Source of the DNA: Aspidiotus rigidus
Taxonomy: Eukaryota; Arthropoda; Insecta; Hemiptera; Diaspididae
NCBI GenBank assembly: GCA_035079385.1
Contig: JAVHKY010000003.1
Location: 18,449,001 to 18,513,000 of the forward strand
DNA length: 64,000 nt
Direction of reading: 5' to 3'
Part shown: piece after piece, positions 1-13,300 of the stretch
How the letters are laid out: every line of letters starts with the position of its first letter
Position numbering within the stretch: position 1 is the stretch's first letter
Notes under the pieces: model-generated
Told to the model about the DNA's origin: nothing
What the model saw: only the letters and a program-made list of their open reading frames with translations
Databases searched by the model: none
Translations under genes and position numbers: made by a program

Positions 1-431
1 AAAGTATTCTGCTGGTTGCGATTCCCGTTATCTTGCAGTTTCCTGAAGACCCGATTGCTGCATCTTGGTTTCTTTTAATTTCTACTTTCAGTATGTTACC
101 GCTATTTATCAAAGATGGATTATTTCTTCCTTATTTAGCTCTTTTTATCTTTTATTATGTATGCAGTGCTTGTTGTCTACCTGATTATCGTATTAATTTT
201 ACTGGTATGGAAAGCAGTCTACGAGACTGGAAATCTGTTATTCTGAACGCATCATTATTAGGTTGTTTAGTACTATCGTTCGTGTCGAAATTCTGTCATC
301 CTCCTAATCGCTATCCCTTCTTATGGCCACTTGTGGTTTCTGGTTACTCTTTCGTTCATTTTATTGCTTTTTTGTTGTATTTTTATTATAAACAATGTTT
401 CTCACGATTTGTTAAGAAGAAAATATATTGA
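1..431 (+). CDS. ALG6: ALG6-type dolichyl-P-Glc:Man9GlcNAc2-PP-dolichol alpha-1,3-glucosyltransferase, C-terminal part
   Basis: The window opens inside a coding exon. The reading frame begins at base 3 and ends at TGA 429-431, giving about 142 C-terminal residues of a protein of roughly 500. The segments SILLVAIPV and WFLLISTFSMLPLFIKDG match the conserved late region of ALG6, which adds the first glucose to the lipid-linked oligosaccharide in the ER membrane. ALG8 is the close paralogue, but the STFSMLPL and KDG stretch fits ALG6 better. The rest is strongly hydrophobic, with several membrane segments and a basic tail (KKK) typical of an ER protein. The apparent start at 33 is a TTG inside the exon and is not a real start. 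Upstream exons lie outside the window. Known: the family role. Inferred: the ALG6 rather than ALG8 assignment. Confidence 0.85.
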   Translation, partial: SILLVAIPVILQFPEDPIAASWFLLISTFSMLPLFIKDGLFLPYLALFIFYYVCSACCLPDYRINFTGMESSLRDWKSVILNASLLGCLVLSFVSKFCHPPNRYPFLWPLVVSGYSFVHFIAFLLYFYYKQCFSRFVKKKIY

Positions 432-2425
432 ATTGTTCATTTCCGTTTTGTGTGGTTGTTTTTATGAATTGTGCCGGGAATCTAATGTATCATTAGAAAT
501 AACAAAGGGAGAATGTATTGAATTTTGTATCCTCGAAGTCATACACTGTTCGGATTAAGGTCCTCATCGATCAGTTGTTTTGCGGAAAAAATATATTATT
601 ATGAACAATCACACCGCATTTCAAAAAAATTCTTAATTCATCAGTAGAATACTTTTCAATTTCACTCTTCCTCGTAATTCTAAAAATGAATGATCACATT
701 TGGACCTAGTTATTTAGAGCAGATGACTGTTTTCCTGGATCATATTTCAAAAGTTCGTCATATTTTTTTAGGTTTCAAAATTTTTCTAGAAAATACTATT
801 TCTTTAATCGTTATTATAGGAGCCAAAAGTTTTTTTTAAAAATATTCCACGATGAAAATTGAATTTTTAATGTCGTTTTTATTATTATTATTATTATTAT
901 TATTTTTTTTTTTTTCATCATTTTATCCCAGTTGCTCACTATTTTTCCATCGATCACGAAACAGCGATTCAGTAATTCGTCCTATTCGTTCATAATCATT
1001 TCAACCTGAACTCAATATGGACGATTCTGATTCATGAAATAGAAATTATATTGTGAAATCTATAATAAAGCTTTTAACAAAAACCCAGCGTGAGAGACGA
1101 AACTAACGAACGGTAAAACATTTCTCGTGAATTCATAAGAATTCAGTCAAGGGTCAAAATTTTTCAATATTTTTGTGGTACCATGTGAAAGAGTACATCC
1201 AGTTGACCTTGAATAATGGTTGTCTACTTGTGCATGAGGCGTGTATGCCAGTGAGAGTGTACGGTTAGCTGTCGACGTTGCAGTGAATGGATGGAATTGC
1301 AAGTATTAGGACGTGTTATCTGAAAATTGATAGTATACACTGGTCGTAGATTTTCATTTATGAGAACTGAGGATTTAGTTTCGATATGATCATCTTATGA
1401 AAATGTTTGGACAAATTTTCGACTTTATTCGAAAACAGGTCAGGTTAGTTATATTAGAATTGTCACATCTAAGTTGAATAAAATGAGGGCATTGGTCATC
1501 GAAAATAGATTTTACGAATTACCCGGAATATACTTAGCCGCTATTTTCAAAATCAACCAAGTGAAAGTTGAAATTTTCCGTGCTTGTAATTTTCATTTTT
1601 GACTTGGGTATTTAGTAAATCTGTATTATAATCTCATGCGACTGAAAATCCTTTTCCGAGACAGTTTTTCGTGTAGAATTCGTAATTTTCGAAAAACTTT
1701 CTTTTCGAAGCTTCCTGGTAGGAAGAATGGGCAATGAACTTAAGTATTCTTTATTACAGACTTTTTTTTTTCCTGAGTTGTTTTTTTTCTCCAACAACTT
1801 AAATTTTCTAGATTGGCCTTAAATTAAAACTTTTTCTCTATTTACATTGATATTATGTTTACATCTCCGAGGGTAACAATTGGTAATTTTTTTATTTTTG
1901 CTTGAATGATTTTTACTCATTGTGTTCTCAGTACTTTCACTGTACGCCTCATATCAAAAAAGCATAGTTTCTTCTTCTCATCCCTAGTTTATTTATTGAT
2001 TATTCATTCTTAATTTCAGTTTAGTTTCCTCTTCATCTCATTTTTTTTCTCAAGTGTTTTGTACCTAATTATATTATGTAGGTTTTTTTTTTTTTTTTTT
2101 ATGAGAATCCGAATGAAGATGTTTTCGAGATTCTGTTTTGAAAGAAATTCACGCTTTTGTTTTCTATATGATCTCAATAGAAGCTCATTCGCATTGAATT
2201 TTTTAAAATAAAAATATGAACTTGATACTTCGGAAGAACGTGGTACTGAATAATTGAGATAAATATATATGTTACCTATCATGGTTATTTATTTCTTGCG
2301 TTTTGTTACAATTTTTAAATTTTATTCAGACTATTTAATTTCGTGCGAAAATAGAACTGTGCTTTAGAAGTTGACAAATTCTGTTTCTGATAGATTTTTT
2401 CACCTAATTACATTTTTTTTTCTAG
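432..2425. other. Intergenic/intronic stretch before the BolA-like exons
   Basis: There is no convincing ORF here. It contains a short ATT microsatellite followed by a T run (about 879-916), AT-rich sequence and an AATAAA at 1064-1069 that could serve ALG6. The first exon of the BolA-like gene should lie in this interval. A short ATG-initiated stretch ending at a GT near 1439 has a compatible phase but no family similarity, so I do not call it. Confidence 0.5.
879..916. repeat. ATT microsatellite plus T run
   Basis: About eight ATT units run directly into a stretch of T. This is simple-sequence DNA with no other visible content. Confidence 0.9.
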
Positions 2426-3099
2426 GATGTAATCGATGAATCAAACTGTAATTGTGGTCTCAAATTCAACGTTACAATCGTATCTAATGACTTTGATGGA
2501 AAACCATTAATTCAAAGACATAGGTAAGTTCATAAGCGCTATGACCATTAGAGTGATTATGAGTTCCCATTGGCCACAACGCGTAACAATTCAAGCTTTA
2601 AGAAATTTGCTAAATAGGACCATTTTTACTGTAGTTGTGAGAAATAGTACCTCATTGTGTTTTTATTTTGTTCCCAGAGTTTCTGGTTGCCGTGGCGAGG
2701 AGGGGAGGGGAAGAAAAACGTGAGAAAGCCATAGAATATTTCAAAATTAATCCCAACTCGCGTATCCGACTCGATATTGTGTCTTGATTTTCAAAGAAAT
2801 TCACTAAACTATTATAAAATGAATTTCATATTACAAATATTACGAGTATGAGACTAGGTAGAGGGAGGAAATATTTTTTCAAGCTTGGCTCTTCGACTTT
2901 GATAGTAAACCACAGTTAATTTTCTGGATAGGATCTTGAGGGGAAAAAAAATTCAGGTTCCTATAATTTAATTCTCAATCATCATTCTTGTTATTTATGT
3001 TTCAGAAAAGTCAATTCTATTTTGGAAGAGGAATTGAAATTGATTCACGCGTTCACTCTGAAAACCCTAACAGTAGAACAATGGAAGAATAAAAAATAA
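2426..3099 (+). CDS. BOLA2: BolA2-like protein, two C-terminal exons (first exon not located)
   Basis: Two exons join cleanly. Exon 2426-2523 follows a T-rich tract ending in TAG and is followed by GTAAGT. Exon 3006-3099 follows TTTCAG and ends at TAA 3097-3099. The split arginine codon (AG|A) restores one frame of 63 codons. The product shows the BolA fold hallmarks: CNCG, FDGKPLIQRHRKVN, then EELKLIHAFTLKTLT and EQW, close to animal BolA2. BolA2 pairs with monothiol glutaredoxins in the cytosol to carry or sense Fe-S clusters. The histidine in IHAF is the conserved cluster-ligand position. About 20-25 N-terminal residues are missing and must come from an upstream exon. The gene lies about 145 bp before the mevalonate kinase start, so the two are tightly packed. 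Confidence 0.85.
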
Positions 3100-3244
3100 T
3101 TGAAAAATAGTCCAATCGTACTCTACTTAAATTGTACCTTACCTCAATCTTTGCTGCGTGTTACAAATTATTATCATATATATATTTCCTTTCGTCCGCG
3201 GTTTTTTTCTTGTTAGAATTTTGTGAATACAAAATTTTTTAGAA

Positions 3245-6007
3245 ATGTTTGTACCGGTAACGTTTACGATTTCTGCTCCGGGTAAAGTGATTTTGTTCGG
3301 TGAACACAGCGTTGTTTACAATAAACCAGCGCTGGCGGCATCGATAAATAAACGCACTTCGCTGGTGTTCGAAACGACTAGTTTAGGCTACGTGGAAATC
3401 AAATTTCCCGATTTGGATTGGGAAATAAAACTATCGGTAGACGAACTCAACGATTTGATTGTTACGCCTAAGCCACTCGAAGTTGAGTATCTGCTGAATC
3501 AAACGGTGAATGATGTGGCCAATCTAAAGAATTCCGACAAATTTTCCATCAATCAGACCACGTCTTTGCGATGCGTTTTCTATCTGTTACGCGGTTTGTT
3601 TTCGAGTCAAAAAATTTCGACGGGTTTCAAAATGAATCTGTCCTCGCAACTGTGCATAGGGGCAGGTACGGGCAGTTCTGCATCGTTCGCTGTGTGCTTA
3701 ACGGCAGCACTCTATCAACTTCGTAGGCTTCTTCAAGAAGATAATGAATATTCGGAGCAGTTATGGCAATTCTCACCAAAGGTACGCAATTGTTTTGTGT
3801 GAAAGAAATGTATTTCTTAATTGCTGTAGCCAACCAGCGTATTGAAGATTGTAATGTTATTGATAGGTAATAGAAAAATTTTTCGTGTGATTTTCATTAG
3901 GATAAAGAGGCGATAAATGAATGGGCTTTCGCCTGTGAACAAATTATTCATGGAAAAGCTTCTGGAGTCGATAACTACGTTTGCACGTACGGTTCCGTAG
4001 TTGAAATGCGATCAAATAGTACAGATGGAAGTAAAATGTTCAAAGTATTAGCAGATGCTCCAAAACTGAGAATTCTTCTCGTCAATACAGGTATGAATCG
4101 GAGGTAGTTTTTCGCATTAGAAGTTATTGGTCAGAGAGACATAGTACCTATTTGAAAAGAAAAGAGACGTGATATCGACCAGAGCTCAGGTTATCCTTGA
4201 CTCAACAAGTTACCGCTCCTAAACTTTTGGAGCTAGTAAATCTATCACTACTTTTTTTATCTCTCGCTAAAGTTACTTCGCTAGCATTATCATTTTCTCC
4301 GTCGTTTCATTTGAAAAAATTAAAAGATTCTTCGGATATGATTTTTCAATCTTCACGAATGAAAGAATAATTCAGCTAATTTAGGGTTGCCAGTTATCTG
4401 GTTTTTAGACTCTCTGTTCGGCTAAAATAGTTGAGCCAAGTCGTTTTTTTAAAAATCACTCCTAAAATAAAATTCTCGCCTTATTGCTTCCTTTCTCAAC
4501 GGAATTTCCTCGATAGAAAATCAGAGAACTGTATATATCTAATCATATTAATGGAAAACTCTTTTCTCTCATTTTATTTATTGAAGCAATTTATGAAAAT
4601 GGGCCAAAAAGTACCAAAGCGATTAGGGAAGAACAGTTTCTTCGTCTCGTGAGAATTTTTTGACAATTTTTTCAGAGTATTTTAAAATTGCTTGGGTATG
4701 GCGGATACATCACAAATCCTAGTAGTTGGTAACCATCTGTTTCCCAACTCTTCTGTGTCCGGTTTTTCCAGCTCAATCGGTCGCATGTTGTTGACTGTTT
4801 AGAATAGGCCAACTTTTTTTAGCCGTTTTCTTCTCCTATCTGATTTACTTTTCCTGACTTGCGCAAATTTATGTGCTCTGGAACGGTGTACTATAAGTTA
4901 CATGTACATCCTCAGATACCCTGCAAGGTTCGGTATACCAGCGGTCACTACGCGACGCTTGTCGGGCGTGCGTGGGTAATCCATGTAACGAATGACAAGG
5001 GATGATTTCGCAAAAAAAAAGTCTCAAAGCTCCATTTTCGGACCAATTTTTTCGATGTTGGGAAATGTTGTACAGTACAGAAAGTTCAATGGAAGGCGGT
5101 ATAGGAAGAGAAATCAGAATTTTTGCTTCAAAAAAATTTCACAACGTCGGAAAATAGACGAATTTTATTTCAAAGTAAAATAAGAAGTCTTTAAGTCTGC
5201 TTCTGCCCCGCCTCTAGTATAGAACTTTTTTCGAAGAACATATCAAAAAAATTAGAAAGATTCATTGAAAACTCTAGAGTGAGAAATTTTTGTTTTTAAT
5301 GCTTGATTTTACAAGAGAAGCACACCCTTAGAGAATTCTGTCTTTTCTAACGTCTCATAATTATAGTCTCAGTTATACTCTAACAATGAAGCGATCTAAA
5401 TTTTTGATTTTTGTCTAAGTTGATCATTATTCAATGTTTTCATTTTGCAGGGATCAGTCGAAATACTTCAACTCTTGTCAAAAAAGTGGCACAACTTCGT
5501 GATAATATTCCTACAGTAGTTGAACTTGTATTAAAAGCGATGGAAGAAATTGTGAATAACGCCGGTGCACTTTTACAACGAGTAAATACTCACGGAGAAC
5601 CTATCGCGACTGACGATTATCGGGGAGTATTTTCGCGGCTTGAGGTACGTTGATTTCACACTTCTAGGAATTTCATCTACCTAATACTGGATTGTTTCAC
5701 CAAACGTTTGCTTTCTAATCGATCTTAGGAGCTCGTCTCATTAAATCAAGGATTACTTTCGAGTCTCGGTGTTTCGCACGAATCTCTGGACAATATAGTG
5801 AACATAACGAAGAAATATAATCTGCATTCAAAACTAACGGGAGCAGGAGGAGGAGGCTACGCAATTACCTTAATTCCACCTTATGCTTTGGAGAATGATA
5901 TTCGAAATTGCATCGAGTTGCTCCAGAAAAACGGTTTCGTAGTCAACGATATTATTGTGGGTGACAAGGGTGTGGACATTGAAACGCATTCAAAGATCAT
6001 TTCATGA
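3245..6007 (+). CDS. MVK: Mevalonate kinase, complete, four exons
   Basis: Exons are 3245-3781, 3901-4090, 5451-5644 and 5729-6007. All have GT-AG borders and keep frame, giving 399 residues (human enzyme 396). It phosphorylates mevalonate with ATP to make 5-phosphomevalonate in the isoprenoid pathway that feeds dolichol, ubiquinone and prenyl groups. GHMP-kinase motifs appear in order: SAPGKVILFGEHSVV (residues 10-24, with Lys13 and Glu20), the phosphate loop IGAGTGSSAS (138-147, the usual GLGSS reads GTGSS), HGKASGVDN with the catalytic Asp at about 203, and KLTGAGGGGY (342-351). The start ATG is chosen because SAPGK follows at the usual distance. Insects lack de novo sterol synthesis, so the product presumably serves non-sterol isoprenoids. 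Intron 3 (4091-5450) is 1.36 kb and shows no obvious insert. Confidence 0.95.
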
Positions 6008-6309
6008 TACGGTACCTAGTATAGAGAATTGATTTCTTTCATCACGTACGTCTTCCAAAATTGATCGCCTAGAGTAAACTTCTTAGATTGGAAACCGAGA
6101 ATTCAAGCATGAATTGTAAAAAAAAAAACAGTTGCCTTGTGAATTCTATAGAAGACTTAGAAAGACTGTAATTTCTTGTGTTCCCGAGAAGTTATAATTA
6201 CCGTGTGTTGGTTTCGTATAGATTTTTCAATTTCTCAGGTTTATTATTTGCTATTGTGTTTTTTTGTGAAAAATTACCTTCAATTCTGATCTGCAGTTGT
6301 TTCCTAAAA

Positions 6310-6315
6310 AATAAA
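6310..6315 (+). terminator. Poly(A) signal AATAAA after mevalonate kinase
   Basis: A perfect AATAAA lies about 300 bp after the stop of the mevalonate kinase gene, a plausible 3' UTR length. Other AATAAA copies occur near 6510-6560, so the site used is not certain. Confidence 0.5.
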
Positions 6316-7334
6316 ATCAACGAAAAAATATGTTGGTGACTAGATTTTTTCATTTTACGATGAAAGGTTTCGAATTAAATGAAGAGAATTTCGTACATTG
6401 TATGACGTGCAGACTTCAAAAAATTTTCCGAATTTGAATAAGGTTCGAATTAAGAGTAATTTAACTAAGTGAATTGGAGTATTTCGCGTGTATTCCATAT
6501 ATTTTATATTATCAATAAAAGACTTACATCTGTAAATTACACAAAACTTCAATCATCAATAAAAAAAATTCATAATTTGTAAACACACAGCGCTTTACGT
6601 AACTTTTCTCTCAATAATAAGTGTTTCGCACGAGTCGTGATTAATGAAAACCAATTAATAGATAGAAATTCTCATTTTTATCATGCTGTCGATAATTAGT
6701 CCATTCTATCAATGCTACTCACTTATACAAGAAAAATAGAGAATACGATATTATTTATCAGATACCGGTATGTAATATAAAAAATTGTATAGGGATAATT
6801 TTCTCGCATTTAACTTAAGAATACCGTTTATCATAAAAAAAATCACTAGGATGCGCAAAATGAGGTTAGTTCAAATTCAATAATTAACGAAGAGGAATCT
6901 TGGAGGAAATGCTGATTGTAAAAAATCTTTCTTATTGTGTAGAGACGCAATCTCAACAATAGGTGGTAACCATTAGACTTATGAAAATATAATCAGCAAA
7001 AACTATTTTCTCGTTACTCTTTCACGGGTCTCGAAACTGATCGATCTTCTAGAGGCTAATTTTCAAATCGTCAATACAAAAAGGTTAAAGAACGCTGTAA
7101 AGGCGTATCTATACATGATTCCTAATTAAAGTACGTCGCTTTTGATAATCTTAATTATGATGCGCAAAAAGTAGACATAAGTAGAGATAAATAAAATCTT
7201 ACATTCGTATAATGATGATCACAATAACAACCGCCTTCAGCAAACAGTACACACAATGAATTAAGTACAGTGCGGATTCTTAATTCATTAAATTGACTTA
7301 ATCACTCATGAAAACTTCGACCATTCAGAAATTT
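6316..7334. other. Convergent intergenic stretch
   Basis: AT-rich sequence between two converging genes, presumably their 3' UTRs. I see no ORF, repeat or RNA gene that I can support. Confidence 0.5.
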
Positions 7335-10300
7335 CTAATGCGATGCAATAATTTGCTGAACGCCGACTCGAGTCCCGAAAATCATTGCACACACACCGAA
7401 AATGAGAATGATGATATTTTTCAATAATTTCCACGCGAGGAAACCTACACCATCTTTCCAAAATACCATCATTTCAATGATAACTGGAAACATAAGGCCC
7501 AATACTGAGAAAAATAATGCTCCGATTATTGTCATAAATGGAGATATTTTCGGAACTGCGATAGCTAAAATCACTGAAAAAGAAAACGGAGGAAAAAACT
7601 ATGAAATCGAGAACCATTTTTTCTGAAAGTTGATGTCTTCTTCCATTTAAATTCTTACCAGATATTACAACGAGGACTGTTCGAACAGTATAATCCAAAA
7701 TAAATGATGGTTGCTTCAATCCATTTCCATTCCAAATGAGATCAAAACATACAAACATTTGTAATGGATAGGTGAACAGCACTGCACAAGCTATAAATAC
7801 TTTGGCACACTGAGCAGGTCTACAATTAAAAATGTAAAAAAAATTAATGAACACCATATAGACTCAGACTTTATGCCTTAGTACACAAGCTTACATTTGT
7901 TCCGGAGGGAGATTTAATGTGATCACATCTTTCACCTCGTTTCCATACTTCATGTAACCCAAAAATCCCAATCCCATGTAAACAAGAGTTGCTATGATCA
8001 TACCAATATTTAATACACCACAAGTCCCCACAAAATTGCGAGGTTTCTTCATATTATTCTCCAATGGCATAATCTACGAACATAGAGAAGATGAGTTGGT
8101 ACGTCAATTGCGTAAATTGTAAAGGCTTACATGAACACGTCATTAACAATTCAAACTGCTACTTACAACTCCAATACATTCCATGGCAAATATCACAATA
8201 CTGAAGAAGGCAGGAATTTTATGAAGTTCTGGCCATTGTGGCAAATCGACTGGACTCTTGATAGGCTCGCCAACGAAGAAGATGTAATACAACGTTATAC
8301 CCAGTGTGCTAGCCATTAATGCGTTCGCTATTTGCGATAGTATTGCTAGGATTTTCAAATTTGGAATATAATTGAGCAAAATAAGAGGAGGAAGTAGTGC
8401 AGCAATGAACCAACGCCTGTCTACTTGTCCAAGATGGACGCTGTAAACCTGTACAAAAAAAAAAATTGGTGATGTAGATAGGATTTTGGCTCGGGTGCAA
8501 GGTTCTATGTATGAAGCAAAGTTGGAATGTAAAAATTTTTGTTTCTGAATCAATAATGGCATTACGCTGTAGAACTTGATGGAAATATCGATCGAAAGAG
8601 AGAGGATTAAAGAATTTAAAAAATACTATAATTTAGCAGACTCTATTTGATTTATTAGAAACCTATCCAGTTTTTTTCCTTGTAACGACCGTTAAAATTT
8701 ACCTCCAACTCATCTTGATAAATTTATATGTCGTTTTGATATATGTATTATTTAATGACAAGCAAGGAGTACATAAGTGAAATTTTTTCTTGATGAAATT
8801 CAATGGATTTACGTCCGAGGGTGCCACACACAAAGAGTGTTGCCTAAGTAATGCCGTATGGGTCATTAAAACTTCCTTGAAATTCAGGACAATCATTTAC
8901 ATTCCTTGTCTTCTTAACGTCTTAAGTAGGAAGTACCTGTTCCAAATTCCCGGCAACTATTACGCAGTAAGCAGAACATGTTCCAAAGTATGTTAAAAAT
9001 ATACCAATAACGATGCTGAGTCTGAAAAAAAGGAAAAAAAAAATCAAACGTAACTGATCACGATTAGAAATCTAAATATAGCGGTAGCCTACCTGAGTGT
9101 AAAATTTATTGAATGAGCAGACTTTCACCCTCATAAAAGTTTATGATGTAGGAATTATAGAGCCTGACAGGGTAAGAGTTATGATTCAAGTTTAAGAGTT
9201 GAGTCTAAAAATTAATTCAAATATGATACAAAAATATGTATATTTTTCTTTCGTTTACAACGAAATTTCAAATTCATCTTTCTATTGTACTTTGAATCGA
9301 TGGGTGAGCAGGAGAAAATTGAAATACCTAGTACCTAATCATCCTTAATTGAGGGAAATGTAAGCGTCCATTCGAATGTAAATACCTATATAAAGTTTGC
9401 ATTATTGACGGGAGGGTACTGCATTCTTATAAATAATACAAAAACTGTTAAGAATTCTATTTTCTTTTCTGTTGGTAAAATTTGACTTTCAGCATTGTAT
9501 CATTTTTAGTATTTTTTTTTTTTTCTCTTTTTCACTCTTCTTAAAAAAGGAGAAGTCGACATTTTATTGAGCAACGAATTTCAAAATGTTGATGAAGGTG
9601 AAGGACACACTTTGAGTAGGTAGATAAATTTTTTGGTAGACTGAATTTCTGAATAGAATCGGTTGGCCAATTTTTAAAGATAAGGTCGATCTTAAGTAGA
9701 AGACCACGAAAAAGTTGGATTAGGTAGGCTATCCAAGGAGAATTTTTAAATACCAGCTGAAATTTGTACATAATTATTTTCTTTTCATTATTATTATTAC
9801 TTTTTTTTTCTAGGAAAAACGAGAATTTATTAAGTCATAATATAAATTAATAATTTTGTGACTCACAATCTTTCAATTGAATAACGGATTTCAGAGCCTT
9901 ACTTACTCTCATACATTAAGCAAAACCCATCTTCTGAGAAATACTCACCTTGCAGGTTTTGCAAGGCCACGTAAACTCTTCGGGCCATGCGCAAAAGCAG
10001 CTTCTCCAAGTTCTGGGTAAGTTAATTTCGGTACCCGAGCAACATAATACAATTTATGAGCACTTTTAACCTATGAAAAGAATATTACCGTCAAAGTTAA
10101 TCATCTGTGGACAGTCGAGTAGGTAAGCTATTTTTTGAATCGCTCTTGCGAGCTCGTTTAAAATCGACCAATGTATAGATACCGCAAGTCCAAAACGTTC
10201 AATCGAAAATACTCACCAAAATATAAGCACAATGACCACAGATTAAACCTGTTATAATTGTGTTGATGATACCAAACAAAATACCACCGTCTCGGAAGGC

Positions 10301-13300
10301 GAATGGCATTGCGAGAATACCACTTCCCAAACATGACTTCAATAAGTGTGTTAGAGTTTCAGAATTCCTGTAAGTTGTAAGTACCTACTTGAGTTGTACA
10401 CAATGAATAAATCAAGTTAAAAATATATCAACATTTACATAGCCTATGTTAGTACTCAAGGATCAGAACTATAAGATACGGAAGACGAAGTGTGTGAAAA
10501 AATTAAAGCGATCGGGTCATTAGAAATAAAACACTTAGGTAGGTATAACTATAATTTTCTTATTGATTCTCCTAGACTTTAAAAAAACACGTAAGTTATA
10601 AGTTACCTACTAAGGGTTTGGAATATTGATTTGCAAATTCAAATAAATCGATTAACGAACTATTCAACAACTCAATTGTGCCATCAGTTCACGCGAAATT
10701 ATAATGTGCAGCTATAAAGGTATACAGGTAGTTGGAATTAAATGTACTGTTTCTAGTCGTTACATAATGTCTAGAGTATGCAAGAGGGACATATTGCACG
10801 GGGAACAAAGGTTTTGGAGGACGTTAGAGCACGAAGGAAGGAATTAAACTGTTTGATCATTTGAATGGCACAAGAAAGAGGGGATTGGAGGCCCAGGAAC
10901 ACGTGAGGATGAATGAGACAAATGTGGGTAGTTTTGAGACAAGAAAGAATGGTTTCCATGTGGTGGGATCAGAGGATAGGCTCATTCTTTATCAATCTGG
11001 AGGTACGATTATTGGTTTGATTTTTCTGACAGCGCACTAGGCTCAAGGATTAGGGAACAGTGATAGTGCTCACAAGATCGAACTCCGGTGAAGATGACCG
11101 GTAATCTTAGGGATGAAGGCGGAGTTTTTGGTCGCGTTCACCAGACTGAATCACCGTGACTTCACTCGTTGTTTTTGCATGCATAGTCATTGACTTCAGA
11201 GCATACCTAGACCGTACATAATTGTCCATTTAACGCCGTACGATGCAAGGAGGATGCAAGAACTGCAACACAGAATCCTCTTGCCCTCGATCAACCGCGG
11301 TGGAAACCTATTCGATGACCAATAGCTGTGAAGCTCAACATCCATCACTATTCACTACAGTACATAGACTCAAGTTTTTATTTAAGCTATGAAGTCAGTG
11401 GTATTAGTAAGGAACTATATAATTAAGATAGGTATGCGCAAGTGATAAGAAAGGGATCATCGCCATGTATGTTGATAAAGTCGAAGGAGGAGCAATTTTA
11501 GAAGATTTCAGGTGGGTCGTGGTAGAAAAATTTAAATGTCAAACATTGAATTTTGGTTAATTAGAAAGATTATATCGATGAAAATAAGAAATTAGGGAAT
11601 TTCCTTCATTATCTTGTATTCGATATTTGATGCTTAAAATTCTCTTAGGATACTACTCAGATTGCTCCTCCATCGACTTTATCAGTGTGGTGATAAGGCG
11701 CTAGATGGTGACGATCCTATTCTTATCACTTGCGCATACCTATCTTAGATAGTTCCTTAGTGGTAGTTGAAGAGAGTATAATTTATATTGTCGATTCCCA
11801 CATATAAGGATACACGGGAACTATTTTGGATTTCAATGAATGAAAATGAGAGATAAGGTTGTTTTAATTTTAAACAGAACTAATCTAATTGTAATGTAAT
11901 TTCCGATTATGTCACGTGATGCGCTATCTGGTGGTCTGCTCTCTGATTGGTGAATTGTGACAAAAAGGCGTTCCATTCAAGATTGACAATTCGTAACTTG
12001 AATGCAATAATTGATAAGAATCGTTGTTGTGATGTACGAAGAGTAGGAGGGGAGCGTATGCGTTATTTAGGTACCTGGTTATTTTAAGGACTAGGTTATT
12101 CCGTAACGAACTCAAACTCAAATTAAACAGAGGTTGTAATTGTGAACGTAAAAAGGTCTTGCCGATTTGGAAAGCTATCAACGAATGTAATTGAGTCCTC
12201 GAGAGCAGTGAAATGCCGAAGCGGACTTTCTCATTCGCGATAGACAGTGAAAAAGTAGTGAATTAATATGAATATAAGTAGGTAGGTAATCAGTTTTGGA
12301 TGATCTAGATTTACAGCCATCAAAGTAACATATGGAAATTCTGATAATATGATCTCCATAGGACATAGGTAGGCCTAATTATTTTGAAAAGAATCTTTGA
12401 GAACTTTCAATTTCTGTGACTGATCCACTTCTCTTCCTTTTTCAGAGTTACAACTGTGGATCAGAATTCGAAGCTATGAAGTTTGAACGATAATTTCCAA
12501 ACCTCCTACGTATAGGTCCTGCGAATTACTTATTACCGGTACGTAAAATTTATAAAAACTGAGAAAAATTTCTGATTTTTGATTCTTTGATGCAATGTTT
12601 AACACCGAGTTTGCGAGTCACATAGGTAATGTGAAGTACATTATCGATACGGTTATAATATTTTTTTGAAAACGTACGTTGTTGGTGCTGGCAGTCTTCT
12701 CGTTTTAAACGGATCATATTGTTGAGACCCATCTTTGTCGTAACCATTTGAATAGCTTGTTTTTGAATCCTTGGGCACATTCTTTTGCGGAGATTGAATA
12801 ACGACTTTATTCCTGGGAACAAAAAACTTCAGTTTTAAAACTTGGTACTTGTCTTATTAATTTTTGTTGTTAAATACTTATTCAACTACCCAACTAAATA
12901 CACCAAAAATAAGTACGATATTAGTAGAAGAATATGAGTTTTCTCATCGCTCAGAATCGAATTCACGAATGGATGTTTCAAGACACGATTGGCACGATAA
13001 GCGTAGCCCTGAATTAACTCGTTTCAATTGATATCAAAGGCTTAATTTTTTCTGGATCTTGTGTCCCCAGATACGTACTTGTCGCAATGAGGATAGAATC
13101 ATGATACTCAACATCTTTTCACAATAGGTACCTATACTTATAGGTTTTTTTTTCGCTTTCCTATTGATGCAACAAAAAAGAAATATGTTCTTCTCATTCG
13201 GCACATCCTGTCGATACCTCCCAGTAGAATTTATATTTTATTTTATAAGATAAAAAAAATCACCAGAGAGTGAGATTATGAGTTTTTCAATTTTAAAGTC

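Noticed and set aside
1380..1439. First exon of the BolA-like gene
   Set aside because: ATG and phase fit, but the 14 residues show no similarity to BolA N-termini and the donor GTCAGG is weak.
7474..7857. 127-codon minus-strand ORF as a separate gene
   Set aside because: It runs through a transporter exon (7659-7819) and then into the intron and the wrong frame of the next exon.
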